64,000 bases of DNA from Streptomyces sp. CB01373 (GTDB lineage: Bacteria; Actinomycetota; Actinomycetes; Streptomycetales; Streptomycetaceae). Below, one piece after another: positions 8,768 through 16,817 of this stretch. The DNA is taken from contig NZ_NNBK01000022.1 in NCBI RefSeq assembly GCF_002803075.1, forward strand, positions 1-64,000, written 5' to 3'. Within the stretch, counting starts at the first letter, position 1. Each line of letters begins with the position of its first letter. The position numbers and the translations under genes are program-made. The notes beneath the pieces are model-generated. The model was given only the letters and a program-made list of their open reading frames with translations. It had not been told where the DNA came from and did no database searches.

Positions 8768-9187
8768 ATGAGCGACACGACGGCCAAGACCGCCCTCACC
8801 CCCGCGACCCACACCACCCCGCCCGCGAAGTTCTCCCACGGGGTGCGCAAGGGCAACATCCTCCAGGTCGCCGGCCAGGTCGGCTTCCTGCCCGCCGCGG
8901 AGGGCAAGGCGCCCACACCGGCCGGTCCGACCCTGCGCGAGCAGACCCTCCAGACCCTCGCCAACGTCAAGGCGATCCTGGAGGAGGGCGGCGCGACCTG
9001 GGACGACGTGATGATGATCCGCGTCTACCTCACGGACGTGGCCCACTTCGCCGAGATGAACGACCTGTACAACACGTACTTCGAGGAGCAGGGCCTCACC
9101 CAGCCGCCCGCTGCCCGCACCACCGTCTACGTCGGCCTGCCCGCGGGTCTGCTCATCGAGATCGACGCGCTCGCCGTGCTCGGCTGA
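8768..9187 (+). CDS. RidA/YjgF-family enamine/imine deaminase
   Basis: A 139-residue Rid-family protein with the conserved Arg in PPAARTTVYVGLP and the closing LIEIDALAVLG. Known RidA proteins hydrolyse reactive 2-aminoacrylate and related enamines released by PLP dehydratases. Encoding one next to a D-serine-dehydratase-like enzyme therefore fits as a clean-up step. It follows the IclR gene by 33 bp, behind AAGGAGATGAAGGA. It is cytoplasmic and probably trimeric. Confidence 0.9.
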   Translation: MSDTTAKTALTPATHTTPPAKFSHGVRKGNILQVAGQVGFLPAAEGKAPTPAGPTLREQTLQTLANVKAILEEGGATWDDVMMIRVYLTDVAHFAEMNDLYNTYFEEQGLTQPPAARTTVYVGLPAGLLIEIDALAVLG

Positions 9188-9201
9188 GGCGTCTTGGCCA
9201 T

Positions 9202-9216
9202 CTTCGTATAACGAAG
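9202..9216. promoter_or_regulatory. perfect palindrome overlapping a possible -10 box
   Basis: CTTCGT-ATA-ACGAAG (9202-9216) lies between ridA and the PH-like gene and contains TATAAC, a plausible -10 hexamer. It is 12 bp upstream of the GTG at 9229. A TetR-type operator or a short-leader promoter are possible readings. Confidence 0.45.
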
Positions 9217-9228
9217 TCGGGGCTGGTT

Positions 9229-9948
9229 GTGTCCGGCACAGGTTCGTCGACCATACTGCCCGCTGTGGAGCAGCGCATAGGTTCGAGCAGCCAGCCCCTG
9301 AAGGCCGAGCCCGTGAAGGGTGCCGGGTTCGACCCGGCCCACATCCCCGGGCTCACCGCACCCGCGACGGCGGAACCGGAGGACGCCAGGCCGCCGCAGG
9401 CCGGGCAGCCGCCGGCCGCGGAGACGGTCGCGGACGACGCCGGGACCGCCGGGAAGGCGGAACGGCCGGAGGAGAAGAGTCCGGAGGAGAAGAGTCCGGA
9501 GGAGAAGCGGGAGGAGGTCGTCGACGGTCCCGTCTTCGAGGCCGCCGACCGCCGGGCCCGCATCGTCGCCGATCACAACGGCGTGCGCCTCTGTCTGGAC
9601 GACCAGGAGTGCGAGTTCCGCTGGGACGAGATCGGCGCCGTCGAGACGGAGACCTCCCGTTTCGGCAAGCTGTTCACCATCACCGTGCACACCCCCGAAC
9701 GGCGCTGGTACCCCATCGAGATCGAGGCCCCGTCCAGGGCGAGCTTCACCGAGTGGGAGACGCGACTGGACGCGGTCCTGGACGCGTACTTCGAGGACGG
9801 CGCGGCGTCCGAGGACGACACCGCCGCCGCCGACGCCGCCGACGAGGACGACGCCGGCAAGGGCGCCGTCCCTGAGAAGGACGCCGCCGCCGGGAAGGAC
9901 GCCACCAGCAAGGACACGGCGGACGAGCCGCCCGCCGACGACGCCTGA
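9229..9948 (+). CDS. hypothetical protein with a central PH-like domain and charged tails
   Basis: A 239-residue cytoplasmic protein. Residues 1-100 are disordered and Pro/Ala/Glu-rich, including three tandem EEKSP-type repeats. Residues about 105-190 (ARIVADHNGVRLCLDDQECE, FRWDEIGAVET, WYPIEIEAPSRASF) resemble bacterial PH-like folds. The tail is Asp/Ala/Lys-rich. The GTG at 9229 is used here; a second in-frame GTG at 9265 is also possible. Function unknown. Confidence 0.65.
   Translation: MSGTGSSTILPAVEQRIGSSSQPLKAEPVKGAGFDPAHIPGLTAPATAEPEDARPPQAGQPPAAETVADDAGTAGKAERPEEKSPEEKSPEEKREEVVDGPVFEAADRRARIVADHNGVRLCLDDQECEFRWDEIGAVETETSRFGKLFTITVHTPERRWYPIEIEAPSRASFTEWETRLDAVLDAYFEDGAASEDDTAAADAADEDDAGKGAVPEKDAAAGKDATSKDTADEPPADDA
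9466..9510. repeat. three tandem copies of a 15-bp coding repeat
   Basis: CCGGAGGAGAAGAGT occurs at 9466-9480 and 9481-9495, with a two-base variant at 9496-9510. It encodes the P-E-E-K-S/R repeats of the PH-like protein's disordered region, so copy number could vary by slippage. Confidence 0.9.
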
Positions 9949-9961
9949 TCCCGACCCCGGC

Positions 9962-10004
9962 GGTACCGGGCCCAGTGGTACCAAGTAGTGCCGGGCCCGG
10001 TACC
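9962..10004. terminator. convergent stem-loop terminator
   Basis: GGTACCGGGCCC (9962-9973) pairs perfectly with GGGCCCGGTACC (9993-10004) across a 19-nt loop. It lies between the convergent PH-like gene and the membrane-protein gene. There is no U-tract, as is common in Streptomyces. Confidence 0.7.
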
Positions 10005-10014
10005 CAGCCGGTGA

Positions 10015-11295
10015 TCAGTCCTGCGGATGCCACCTCGGGTCGGTGGCGATCGCCTCCAGTTGCTTCATGGTGAGCACGGGGGTCTTGCGGGTCGCCGGGG
10101 AATCCTGCGCCCCGGAGTTGAAGGCGCTGATCACCACGCGCCGGCCGTCGGGCCGGATGGTGTCCACGCTCCACCAGACGATCCCGGGAATGCCCTTCTC
10201 GCCGGGCTGCTGGTGTGTGGCGACCTTGGTGCCGTCGGGCAGGACCTTGGCGTCCGGACCGAACAGCTGCTTCTCCACGTCCCGCATGTCCGGCTGGACG
10301 TTGACCTGCACCAGGCTCGCGCCCCTGCCGTCGTCCAGGACGACGTAACCGAAGTCGTCGTCGTCCGGACCGCTCTTGCGGACGATCTTGATCCCGTGCG
10401 GTACAAGACGGCTGAGAGTCGCCGAGATCGAGCCGCCGGGGGTGACCGGCCCGGTGTCCGGCTCGGCCGCCGAACGGGCGTCGACGGGCATGGCGTCGGC
10501 GGCCGCGCGCAACTCGGGAGCGGTGGCGAGTGCCTTCAACCGGTCCAGGTCGAGGGGCGGTTGTTCCCGGGTGGCGGGCGCGCCCAGCCCACCGGTGCTG
10601 TTCCACTCCTGCACGCCGACGTACCCGCCCGCCGGGGTCATGAGGTCGGCGGTCCACAGCTTCCTGTCGGTGCGGCTCTTCGGAGACTCGTACCTCTTCA
10701 GGAGCATGAGGGCGGAGCCGTCGGAGAGCTTCGTGGAGGTGCAGGTGTCGTAGACGATGAACATCGTGTCGGGGCACTGGGTTGCCTGGCGGGCCTCCAT
10801 GCTCCCGGGCTTCACACGGTTGAGGGACACGGTGACGGCGGCCTTGCCTCCGCCGTCGTCGTACAGGACCTTGGCCCGGGGCCTGTCAGCCGTGTCGCCC
10901 TCGTCCTTGTTGTCGCTGATCCGCCCCTCGGGCAGCAGTTTTTCGAGAATGCGGAGGAGTTCTTCGCCGGACACGACCTTCGAGGCGGTCTCGGCGGGGG
11001 TGTGGGTGGGGCTGGGGCTGGGGGTGGCCGGCGCCACCGGGGCGGCGGCCGCGGACCGCTGTCGTACGCCGTCCCCCTGGCCGGCGGGAAGGAGCAGGGT
11101 CCCGCCCAGTCCGACGAGCGCCACCGCGGCGGCACCGCCCACGACGGCGGCGGCCCGTCGCCGTGAGCGCAGCCGCCGCCCGTGTGTTTCGCCGCGGGCG
11201 GCCAGCATCTGCTGGTCGGTTCCGAACTCGGTGCCGGTGTCCCGCAGGACGTCGGCGAGCCGTTCCTCGAAGGGGTCGTGGTCTGCATCAGGCAT
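10015..11295 (-). CDS. membrane-anchored partner of a SigE-family sigma factor
   Basis: A 426-residue protein. It has a short cytoplasmic N-terminus (FEERLADVLRDTG), one membrane helix near residues 50-70 (AAAVVGGAAAVALVGLGGTL), a Pro/Thr/Ser linker and a large extracellular part with no motif I can name. It follows the sigma-factor gene by 54 bp in the same direction, a pairing common in Streptomyces. Regulation of the sigma factor is inferred. The ATG at 11295 follows AAAGGCGG; an ATG at 11316 has no ribosome site. Confidence 0.7.
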   Translation of the reverse strand: MPDADHDPFEERLADVLRDTGTEFGTDQQMLAARGETHGRRLRSRRRAAAVVGGAAAVALVGLGGTLLLPAGQGDGVRQRSAAAAPVAPATPSPSPTHTPAETASKVVSGEELLRILEKLLPEGRISDNKDEGDTADRPRAKVLYDDGGGKAAVTVSLNRVKPGSMEARQATQCPDTMFIVYDTCTSTKLSDGSALMLLKRYESPKSRTDRKLWTADLMTPAGGYVGVQEWNSTGGLGAPATREQPPLDLDRLKALATAPELRAAADAMPVDARSAAEPDTGPVTPGGSISATLSRLVPHGIKIVRKSGPDDDDFGYVVLDDGRGASLVQVNVQPDMRDVEKQLFGPDAKVLPDGTKVATHQQPGEKGIPGIVWWSVDTIRPDGRRVVISAFNSGAQDSPATRKTPVLTMKQLEAIATDPRWHPQD

Positions 11296-11349
11296 GGCGA
11301 ACCGCCTTTTCCGCAAGGGTGGTTGTTGGTCCGGTCGGGGCGGGGCAGG

Positions 11350-11874
11350 TCAGCGGCCCGCGTACTCGGCGAGCGAGTCGCCGAGCAGCACGCGCAGCCG
11401 GGCCAGCGCGCGGACGCAGCGGGTCCGGACGGCGGCCGAGCTGGTGTTCAACGCGGTCGCCGTCTCCTCGACGCTGCGGTCCTCCCAGTAGCGCAGGACG
11501 ACCACCGCCCGGTCCTTGGGCGGCAGTTGTCCGAGCGCCTCCAGGAGGGTGAGCCGCAGCGGCGCGTCGCCGCCCGTCCGCGGCTCGGGCACTTCCGGGA
11601 GGACGTCGGTGGCGCGTTCCCTGCGGCTGCTGTGGCGGCGCCGGTGGGCGAGGAACACGCGGGTGAGGACGGTCTGGGCGTACGCGGCCGGGTTGTCGGC
11701 GCGGGAGATCCGGCCCCAGCGGAGGTAGATCCGGCCGAGGGTCTCCTGGACGAGGTCCTCGGCGAGATGGGTGTCACCTCCGGTGAGGAGACAGGCCGAC
11801 CGGTACAGATGCCCGGCGCGTGTCACCGCGAACTCCTGGTACTTCTCAGTCCAGTTGTTCCGGCCCTGCCTCAT
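11350..11874 (-). CDS. SigE-family (ECF) RNA polymerase sigma factor
   Basis: A 174-residue ECF sigma factor. Region 2 runs from FAVTRAGHLYRSACLLTGG to AEDLVQETLGRIYLRW, and region 4 from LGQLPPKDRAVVVLRYWEDR to the ARLRVLLGD recognition helix. LTGGDTHLAEDLVQETL is typical of the actinobacterial SigE-like 50-type subgroup. The ATG at 11874 follows AAGGAGG; the longer upstream reading has none. The target regulon is unknown. Confidence 0.88.
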   Translation of the reverse strand: MRQGRNNWTEKYQEFAVTRAGHLYRSACLLTGGDTHLAEDLVQETLGRIYLRWGRISRADNPAAYAQTVLTRVFLAHRRRHSSRRERATDVLPEVPEPRTGGDAPLRLTLLEALGQLPPKDRAVVVLRYWEDRSVEETATALNTSSAAVRTRCVRALARLRVLLGDSLAEYAGR

Positions 11875-12054
11875 GTGCCCTCCTTGTGTCCCCGGGCGCT
11901 CCGTGGTCCCCCGGTCGCGCCCCCACCTCATTGATGCGGTGGACCCACCGGAATGTTTCACGCGACTTCGGCGGTGGGGCGGGAACGCCGAACGGCTGCC
12001 GCCGCGCCCCCGGGCGGGGGCGTGGCGACAGCCGTGGACGGGGCCTGCCGGGTG

Positions 12055-13767
12055 TCAGGGCAGGGCGTGGACGTGCGGGCCCACGGTGTTCGACCAGGCG
12101 TTGCCCGCCGTCGCGTCCCAGTTGGTGGACCAGGTCATGGCGCCGCGCAGGGCCGGGTAGGTCTTCGAGGGCTTGAAGGAACCGCAGTTGGTGCCCTTGG
12201 CCAGGCAGTCCAGGGCGTTGTTCACCACCGTCGGCGAGACGTAGCCGCTGCCGGCGCCCCTCGTGGAGGCGGGGACGCCCAGGCCGACCTGGGACGGGGC
12301 GAGGCCGCCTTCCAGCTGGATGCAGGCGAGGGCGGTGAGGAAGTCCACCGAGCCCTGGCTGTAGACCTTGCCGTCGCAGCCCAGCATGGAACCGCTGTTG
12401 TAGTACTGGGTGTTGACGACCGTGAGGATGTCCTTGACGTTCAGCGCGGTCTGGAAGTAGCCGGCCGACGTGGACTGCATGTCGATGGTCTGCGGGGCCA
12501 TCGTGAGGATCAGCGACGGTCCCGCCTTGCCGGACAGGGCGCGCAGGGCCTGGCTCATGTAGGTGGCGTTCAGGCCGTTCTCCAGGTCGATGTCGACGCC
12601 GTCGAAGCCGTACGTCTGCATCAGCGAGTAGACGGAGTTGGCGAAGTTCGTCGCGGAGGCCGAGTCGCTCACCGAGACCGTGCCCGTCTCACCGCCGACC
12701 GAGATGACGACCTTCTTGCCGGCGGCCTGCTTGGCCTTGATGTCCGCCTTGAACTGGTCGACCGTGTAGCCGTTCAGTCCGGCCGAGTCGAGGGTGAAGC
12801 TCACCGCGCCCCGGGTGGCCGTGGCGTCGGCGAAGGCGACCGCGATGATGTCGTACTGCGACGGCACGTCCGAGATCCTCTGGACCGTGGCGCCGTTGTT
12901 GAAGTTCTGCCAGTAGCCGGTCACCGCGTGCTTCGCGAGGGTGCCGCCCCCGCCTCCGCCGGTGGACGCCGTCGTGCCCGTCACGGTGGCCGACCTCGCG
13001 GACTCGCCCGCCGTGTTCGTCGCCGTCACCTGGAAGGAGTAGGAGGTGGCGGCCGCGAGGCCGGTCACCGTCGCCGAGGTCCCGCTCACCGCGGTCACCT
13101 TCGCGCCGTCGCGGTAGATGTTGTAGCCCGTCGCGCCCGAGACGGCGTTCCAGGACAGCGACACCGACGACGACGTCGTGCCGGTCACCGCAAGGCCGCC
13201 CGGCGCGGACGGCACGGTCGGGGCCGGGTCACCGCCGCCGCCTCCGTCGGGGCCGAAGACCGAGACGTCGTCGGCGTAGTACGCCGCCTGCCCGTACCAG
13301 CCGTGCAGGTACACCGACACCGAGGTCGTCGAGGAGCCGGTGGTGAAGGTGGTCGAGAGCTGCTTCCAGCCCGTCGAGTCCGGCGTCCAGGTGGAGACGT
13401 CCGTGGTGCCCGTGCCGGTCGCGCCCAGGTAGGTGTACCCGCCCTGCACCCAGGCGCTCAGCGTGTACGTCGAGTTGGGCTTGACCGCGACCTTCTGGGT
13501 GCACTGGGCGTTGTCCTGCCCGGCCGGGGTGCCCTTCAGCGCGGCGGAGCCGCCGTGCACGGGGGAGGAGACGGTCGTACCGCTGCCGGCCGAGCAGGTC
13601 CAGTTGCTCAGGCCCGACTCGAAGCCGGCGTTCTTGGCGTTGTTGACGTCCGCCGCCGACGCCTGGCCGGCCCCGGCGAAGGAGAGGGCGAGGGCGGCGG
13701 TGACGGCTCCCGACCACAGGCGCAGCCGTCGTCCTGTGGGTCTGGGCATGCCTGGTACGCGGTCCAC
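12055..13767 (-). CDS. secreted GH18 chitinase with CBM and fibronectin type III domains
   Basis: A 570-residue secreted protein. Order: signal peptide (RLWSGAVTAALALSF, AGAGQASA), a carbohydrate-binding beta-sandwich (about residues 40-170), a Gly/Pro linker, one FnIII domain (PSAPGGLAVTGTTSSSVSLS), a Gly linker and a GH18 catalytic domain with the DxxDxDxE motif as DGVDIDLE. It should cleave chitin. The GTG at 13767 (VDRVPGMPRP) was chosen over the ATG at 13749 because GGAGG stands five bases before it. Two dre-like operators lie 75-115 bp upstream, suggesting DasR control by N-acetylglucosamine. Confidence 0.92.
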   Translation of the reverse strand: MDRVPGMPRPTGRRLRLWSGAVTAALALSFAGAGQASAADVNNAKNAGFESGLSNWTCSAGSGTTVSSPVHGGSAALKGTPAGQDNAQCTQKVAVKPNSTYTLSAWVQGGYTYLGATGTGTTDVSTWTPDSTGWKQLSTTFTTGSSTTSVSVYLHGWYGQAAYYADDVSVFGPDGGGGGDPAPTVPSAPGGLAVTGTTSSSVSLSWNAVSGATGYNIYRDGAKVTAVSGTSATVTGLAAATSYSFQVTATNTAGESARSATVTGTTASTGGGGGGTLAKHAVTGYWQNFNNGATVQRISDVPSQYDIIAVAFADATATRGAVSFTLDSAGLNGYTVDQFKADIKAKQAAGKKVVISVGGETGTVSVSDSASATNFANSVYSLMQTYGFDGVDIDLENGLNATYMSQALRALSGKAGPSLILTMAPQTIDMQSTSAGYFQTALNVKDILTVVNTQYYNSGSMLGCDGKVYSQGSVDFLTALACIQLEGGLAPSQVGLGVPASTRGAGSGYVSPTVVNNALDCLAKGTNCGSFKPSKTYPALRGAMTWSTNWDATAGNAWSNTVGPHVHALP

Positions 13768-13842
13768 TGGGGCCTCCGGTGGGGGTGAGGGGGGAGGGGG
13801 GAGGGCAGGACGAGCGGTGGCCACCGCCCTGGTCGTACAAGT

Positions 13843-13854
13843 TGGTCCAGACCA
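13843..13854. promoter_or_regulatory. dre-like DasR operator, site 1
   Basis: TGGTCCAGACCA matches the core of the DasR-responsive element (TGGTCTAGACCA) with one change. It lies upstream of the chitinase gene, 26 bp centre to centre from site 2. Confidence 0.75.
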
Positions 13855-13861
13855 TTTGGCT

Positions 13862-13867
13862 TGTCAA
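13862..13867 (-). promoter_or_regulatory. possible -35 box of the chitinase promoter
   Basis: On the minus strand this reads TTGACA, a consensus -35, between the two dre-like sites. I do not see an equally good -10 at 17-18 bp. Repressor binding on either side would cover it. Confidence 0.4.
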
Positions 13868-13868
13868 G

Positions 13869-13880
13869 AGGTCCAGACCA
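13869..13880. promoter_or_regulatory. dre-like DasR operator, site 2
   Basis: AGGTCCAGACCA shares 11 of 12 bases with site 1. The pair resembles the repeated elements known in front of Streptomyces chitinase genes. Confidence 0.7.
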
Positions 13881-13919
13881 AAGTCGTCTGCGGCTCAACC
13901 TCCTTGCGGCGCACTCCCG

Positions 13920-14336
13920 TTACGCCTGGGTCTCCTCCCGCCACCGCTCAAGGAGCAGGCCCAGCGCGCACCCCGCCAGCAGCACCCCCGTCGACATCCA
14001 CAGCGCCGGAGACGACAGCCCGGTCCGCTCCCGGCGCAGCGACAGCGTCAGCAGCTGCGCCGCCACCGGCACCGCGCACGCCGCCACCACGTGCCGCGCC
14101 GGGATCTCCCGCCAGGGGGCCGGATGGGCCCGCGCGGCCGCCCAGGTCGCCAGCACGACGCAGACCAGGTTCGGCAGATGGACCAGGGCCAGCGCCGCGC
14201 CGAAGGAGCCCACGCCCCGCGGGCCGACCAGATTCCCGTACAGCAGTGTCATCTGCACGTACTCGGTGGCGACGAGCACCACCACGCCCACCGCCCAGGC
14301 CCGGACCAGCGGCAGCACGGGAGCCGTACCCCCCAC
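13920..14336 (-). CDS. small polytopic membrane protein
   Basis: A 138-residue protein with about four hydrophobic helices (VRAWAVGVVVLVATEYVQM, LVHLPNLVCVVLATWAA, HVVAACAVPVAAQLLTL, LWMSTGVLLAGCALGLLL). It starts at GTG 14336, two bases after the lipoprotein stop, so the genes are translationally coupled. As third gene of an operon headed by a pilin-tethered protein, it could help localise or protect against that protein; this is inference only. Confidence 0.7.
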   Translation of the reverse strand: MGGTAPVLPLVRAWAVGVVVLVATEYVQMTLLYGNLVGPRGVGSFGAALALVHLPNLVCVVLATWAAARAHPAPWREIPARHVVAACAVPVAAQLLTLSLRRERTGLSSPALWMSTGVLLAGCALGLLLERWREETQA

Positions 14337-14338
14337 CG

Positions 14339-14902
14339 CTAGTGCACCCGCACCGAGTCGATGATCCCGCGCAGGTCCGCCGCCGACAGCACGCCCCGCG
14401 CCGCGTCGATCCGGACCGCGAAGGTCCGGTCGGCCGAGTCCAGGCCCGTCAGGATCACGCCCCGGACCGGCGTGCCCTTGGGCGGGTTGCCGGCCTCGCC
14501 GGTCGAGTCGAAGGAGAAGTCGATCCGCCTGGCCCGGTCCGTGCCGGCCGGCTTCACGTCCTTCTCGCCCTCCACCTTCGCGCCCATCCGGATCCCGGCC
14601 TCCGCGGCGATGGCGGCCTGCTCGGCGGAGTCGGCCCGGGTGAAGTCCAGTTGCACGGTGATGACCGAGACCGTCCGCCCGGACTCCTCGCGCACGGCCG
14701 CCGCCGCGTTGTACTTGCTGCGCTCGGCGGCGCTCTGCTCGACGTATCCCTCGGGGCCCGCGGGATACGACAGCGAGACACCCTTCGTGTTCAGCGTCTT
14801 CCAGCCGTCCGGCACGGAGGCGGAGTCCGCGCCGCCCCTGCCGCAGCCCGTGAGGGCGGCCGCGGCGGCGAGCAGGCCCGCGATCAGCAGTCGTGTCCTC
14901 AT
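14339..14902 (-). CDS. lipoprotein of the pilin-tethered protein operon
   Basis: A 187-residue lipoprotein. Signal peptide MRTRLLIAGLLAAAAALTGC ends in the lipobox LTGC (Cys20). The mature part resembles small mycobacterial/streptomycete surface lipoproteins of the Mog1/PsbP-like type (DGWKTLNTKGVSLSYPAG ... VRGVILTGLDSADRTFAVRI), an assignment by shape only. The start at 14902 follows GGAGGG. It lies 28 bp after the 519-residue gene and two bases before the next gene. A surface immunity role is possible but unproven. Confidence 0.75.
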   Translation of the reverse strand: MRTRLLIAGLLAAAAALTGCGRGGADSASVPDGWKTLNTKGVSLSYPAGPEGYVEQSAAERSKYNAAAAVREESGRTVSVITVQLDFTRADSAEQAAIAAEAGIRMGAKVEGEKDVKPAGTDRARRIDFSFDSTGEAGNPPKGTPVRGVILTGLDSADRTFAVRIDAARGVLSAADLRGIIDSVRVH

Positions 14903-14930
14903 CGGCGTACCAGCCCTCCAGTCGGCGAGA

Positions 14931-16490
14931 TCACTTGGCACAGTAGCTGTAGGGGACGTAGGAGCGGCGGTCTCCGTCCGGAGCACCGAGGAACCGGGCG
15001 TCCGTGAGCGTCTCCGACTTCTGTTCGGTGCTGACCGACAGACCGAGGCTGAGTCCGAGGTTCAGTTCGAAGCCGTACTCGGCGGCGTTCACCTGGCCCG
15101 TGTACGTCATCCTGCTGGAGCGGCCCTTGTCGAAGACCAGTCGGCCGAAGGGGTCGTCGGCGCCCGGCCGTCGGGTCGGCGCGTGGTCGTCGAACATGTA
15201 CTGGAACGGCGTCACCAGCTGCTCGTTGGTGCTGCTGAGCCACTGCTCGGCGACGGCCCGGTCCTGGTCCCCGGCGGGACCGGGGTCGAAACTCAGGGCG
15301 GTCGTGACGATCTCGATGCCGGTGGAGCTGGCGGTGCCCCTCCCGCTCACCCCGCCGCCGCGCTCGTCCTTGCCCGACTTGCCGTTGCCCGTGCCGAGCC
15401 TGGCGCCGCCCTTCGGGCCGCCCCGCTCGACGGTGCGGGTCATGTTGACGCCGACCAGCTTGCCGGTGGTCTTGTCGTAGGTGACGGTGATGGTGCCGGT
15501 CCGGGTCGTGGAGGCCGAGGCGTCCCCCTTGAGCGGGCCGCCCTCGTAGCTCGCCTTGGCGCCGTACTCGATCGACGAGGAGTACGTGTACGACTTGGTG
15601 TTCTTGTAGGCGTTGTCGGTCCAGGTGACCTCGGGGGCGTACCGGAAGTTGCCACCGAGCACCGCGCTCAGCTTCTTCTCGTCGCCCGCCGAGATCTTCA
15701 GGCCCGCCGCCGCGGAGGCCTCGAGGCCCACCTTCCCGTAGGTGATCCTCCGGTTGTCGCCCAGCGCCTTCTTCACCCGGTTCTCCGTGTCCTCCTCGTC
15801 CTTGAGGGGGCCGGTGCCGAACAGGTAGAGGATGCTGTCGCCGAGGCTCGCGTCCGCGCCGCCCGGCGACTGGCGCCGCATCCGGTACATCTGGAGCTTC
15901 TCGACGTCGTCGCGGAACCGGCGTGCCTCCTCGGGGCTCTCGAACACCCAGGTGTCGCCGTTGGTCACCTTGATCCCGGCGCCCAGCTCCACCTTGTCGG
16001 TGCCGGCCTTCCCCACCTTCAGCCCGGGCTTGAAGTCCTTCTTGGCGCTGACGGAGGCCGCGTCCGTGAAGGTCAGGTAGACCAGCTCGTCCTGGTCGTC
16101 GACCTTGCCGTCGTGGTTGACGTCCGTGTGCGCCTTGAGGTGCTGCTCCTGGAAGCCGTACTCCTTGCCGATCTCCCAGAACAGGATCTTCGCCTTGGAG
16201 CCCGCCTTGTCGCTGACCGTCGAGACCTGGCACAGCGCCGGCTCGAAGTCCGCGTCGGCCAGGGCCCGGTCGCCTTCCCGCGTGCTCGCGCCGCAGTCCG
16301 AGCCGCCGGTGACCTTGCAGATCTCGGCGGCGATCCGGTCGTGGACGGTCCGGCCGACGCCGGTGGCACCGATGCCGAGCACGACGGCGACGACGACCAC
16401 GACCATGCCGAGGTACTCGGTGGCGGTCGCGCCCGAGTCGTCGTACCCGTACGTCCTCCGGCATGTCCGTCTGCCGCCCCCGCGAGCCAT
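14931..16490 (-). CDS. large secreted protein with a Flp-type prepilin signal and an EF-hand-like loop
   Basis: A 519-residue protein. After a basic leader (residues 1-18), DDSG|ATATEYLGMVVVVVAVVLGI shows a class III prepilin signal: Gly before the cut and Glu at +5, then a hydrophobic helix. Next come EICKVTGGSDC, a Cys-containing module, an EF-hand-like loop DVNHDGKVDDQDE (near residue 122) and a long beta-rich domain ending in SYCAK. The domain is unfamiliar. The ATG at 16490 follows GAGGAGGGG. It heads an operon with a lipoprotein and a membrane protein, divergent from the Tad operon. Prepilin-peptidase processing is inferred. Confidence 0.75.
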   Translation of the reverse strand: MARGGGRRTCRRTYGYDDSGATATEYLGMVVVVVAVVLGIGATGVGRTVHDRIAAEICKVTGGSDCGASTREGDRALADADFEPALCQVSTVSDKAGSKAKILFWEIGKEYGFQEQHLKAHTDVNHDGKVDDQDELVYLTFTDAASVSAKKDFKPGLKVGKAGTDKVELGAGIKVTNGDTWVFESPEEARRFRDDVEKLQMYRMRRQSPGGADASLGDSILYLFGTGPLKDEEDTENRVKKALGDNRRITYGKVGLEASAAAGLKISAGDEKKLSAVLGGNFRYAPEVTWTDNAYKNTKSYTYSSSIEYGAKASYEGGPLKGDASASTTRTGTITVTYDKTTGKLVGVNMTRTVERGGPKGGARLGTGNGKSGKDERGGGVSGRGTASSTGIEIVTTALSFDPGPAGDQDRAVAEQWLSSTNEQLVTPFQYMFDDHAPTRRPGADDPFGRLVFDKGRSSRMTYTGQVNAAEYGFELNLGLSLGLSVSTEQKSETLTDARFLGAPDGDRRSYVPYSYCAK

Positions 16491-16817
16491 GCGGCACCCC
16501 TCCTCGCACACCGGCAAGCGCCGTTCCGGGCGGCGAGCGTAGGTGCGGGCGGTGCCGGGCGGCGTGGGTCCGCGGACCCAAACGAGGGCCCACAGTCAAC
16601 GAGTTGCGTCCGGCCCATGCTTTCGGGTCGGTTCAGGATGCTCACCCTGCCCCGGTTTGAAATGACTTGTGAGAGGAGAGTTGCCGGCCAGGTACGAAAT
16701 CGCTGTTCTCCGGCCACAGAGGCGTGGATACAGTGCTGAGGTAGTCACGCAGTGAGGTCAACTCGGCGTGCCGGATGACCGCCGGCGGGCCGACAGGCGT
16801 CTAACGGGGAGCTGCGC
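16491..16817. other. divergent intergenic region before the Tad operon
   Basis: These 327 bp separate the 519-residue protein gene (minus) from the first Tad-operon gene (plus). The stretch 16630-16735 is less G+C-rich than its surroundings and is the likely site of divergent promoters, but no box matches consensus well. No ORF with coding bias is present. Confidence 0.5.

Noticed and set aside
9202..9216. Resemblance of the palindrome to half of a loxP site
   Set aside because: Only the CTTCGTATA core is shared; there is no 8-bp spacer or second arm, and no recombinase gene nearby.
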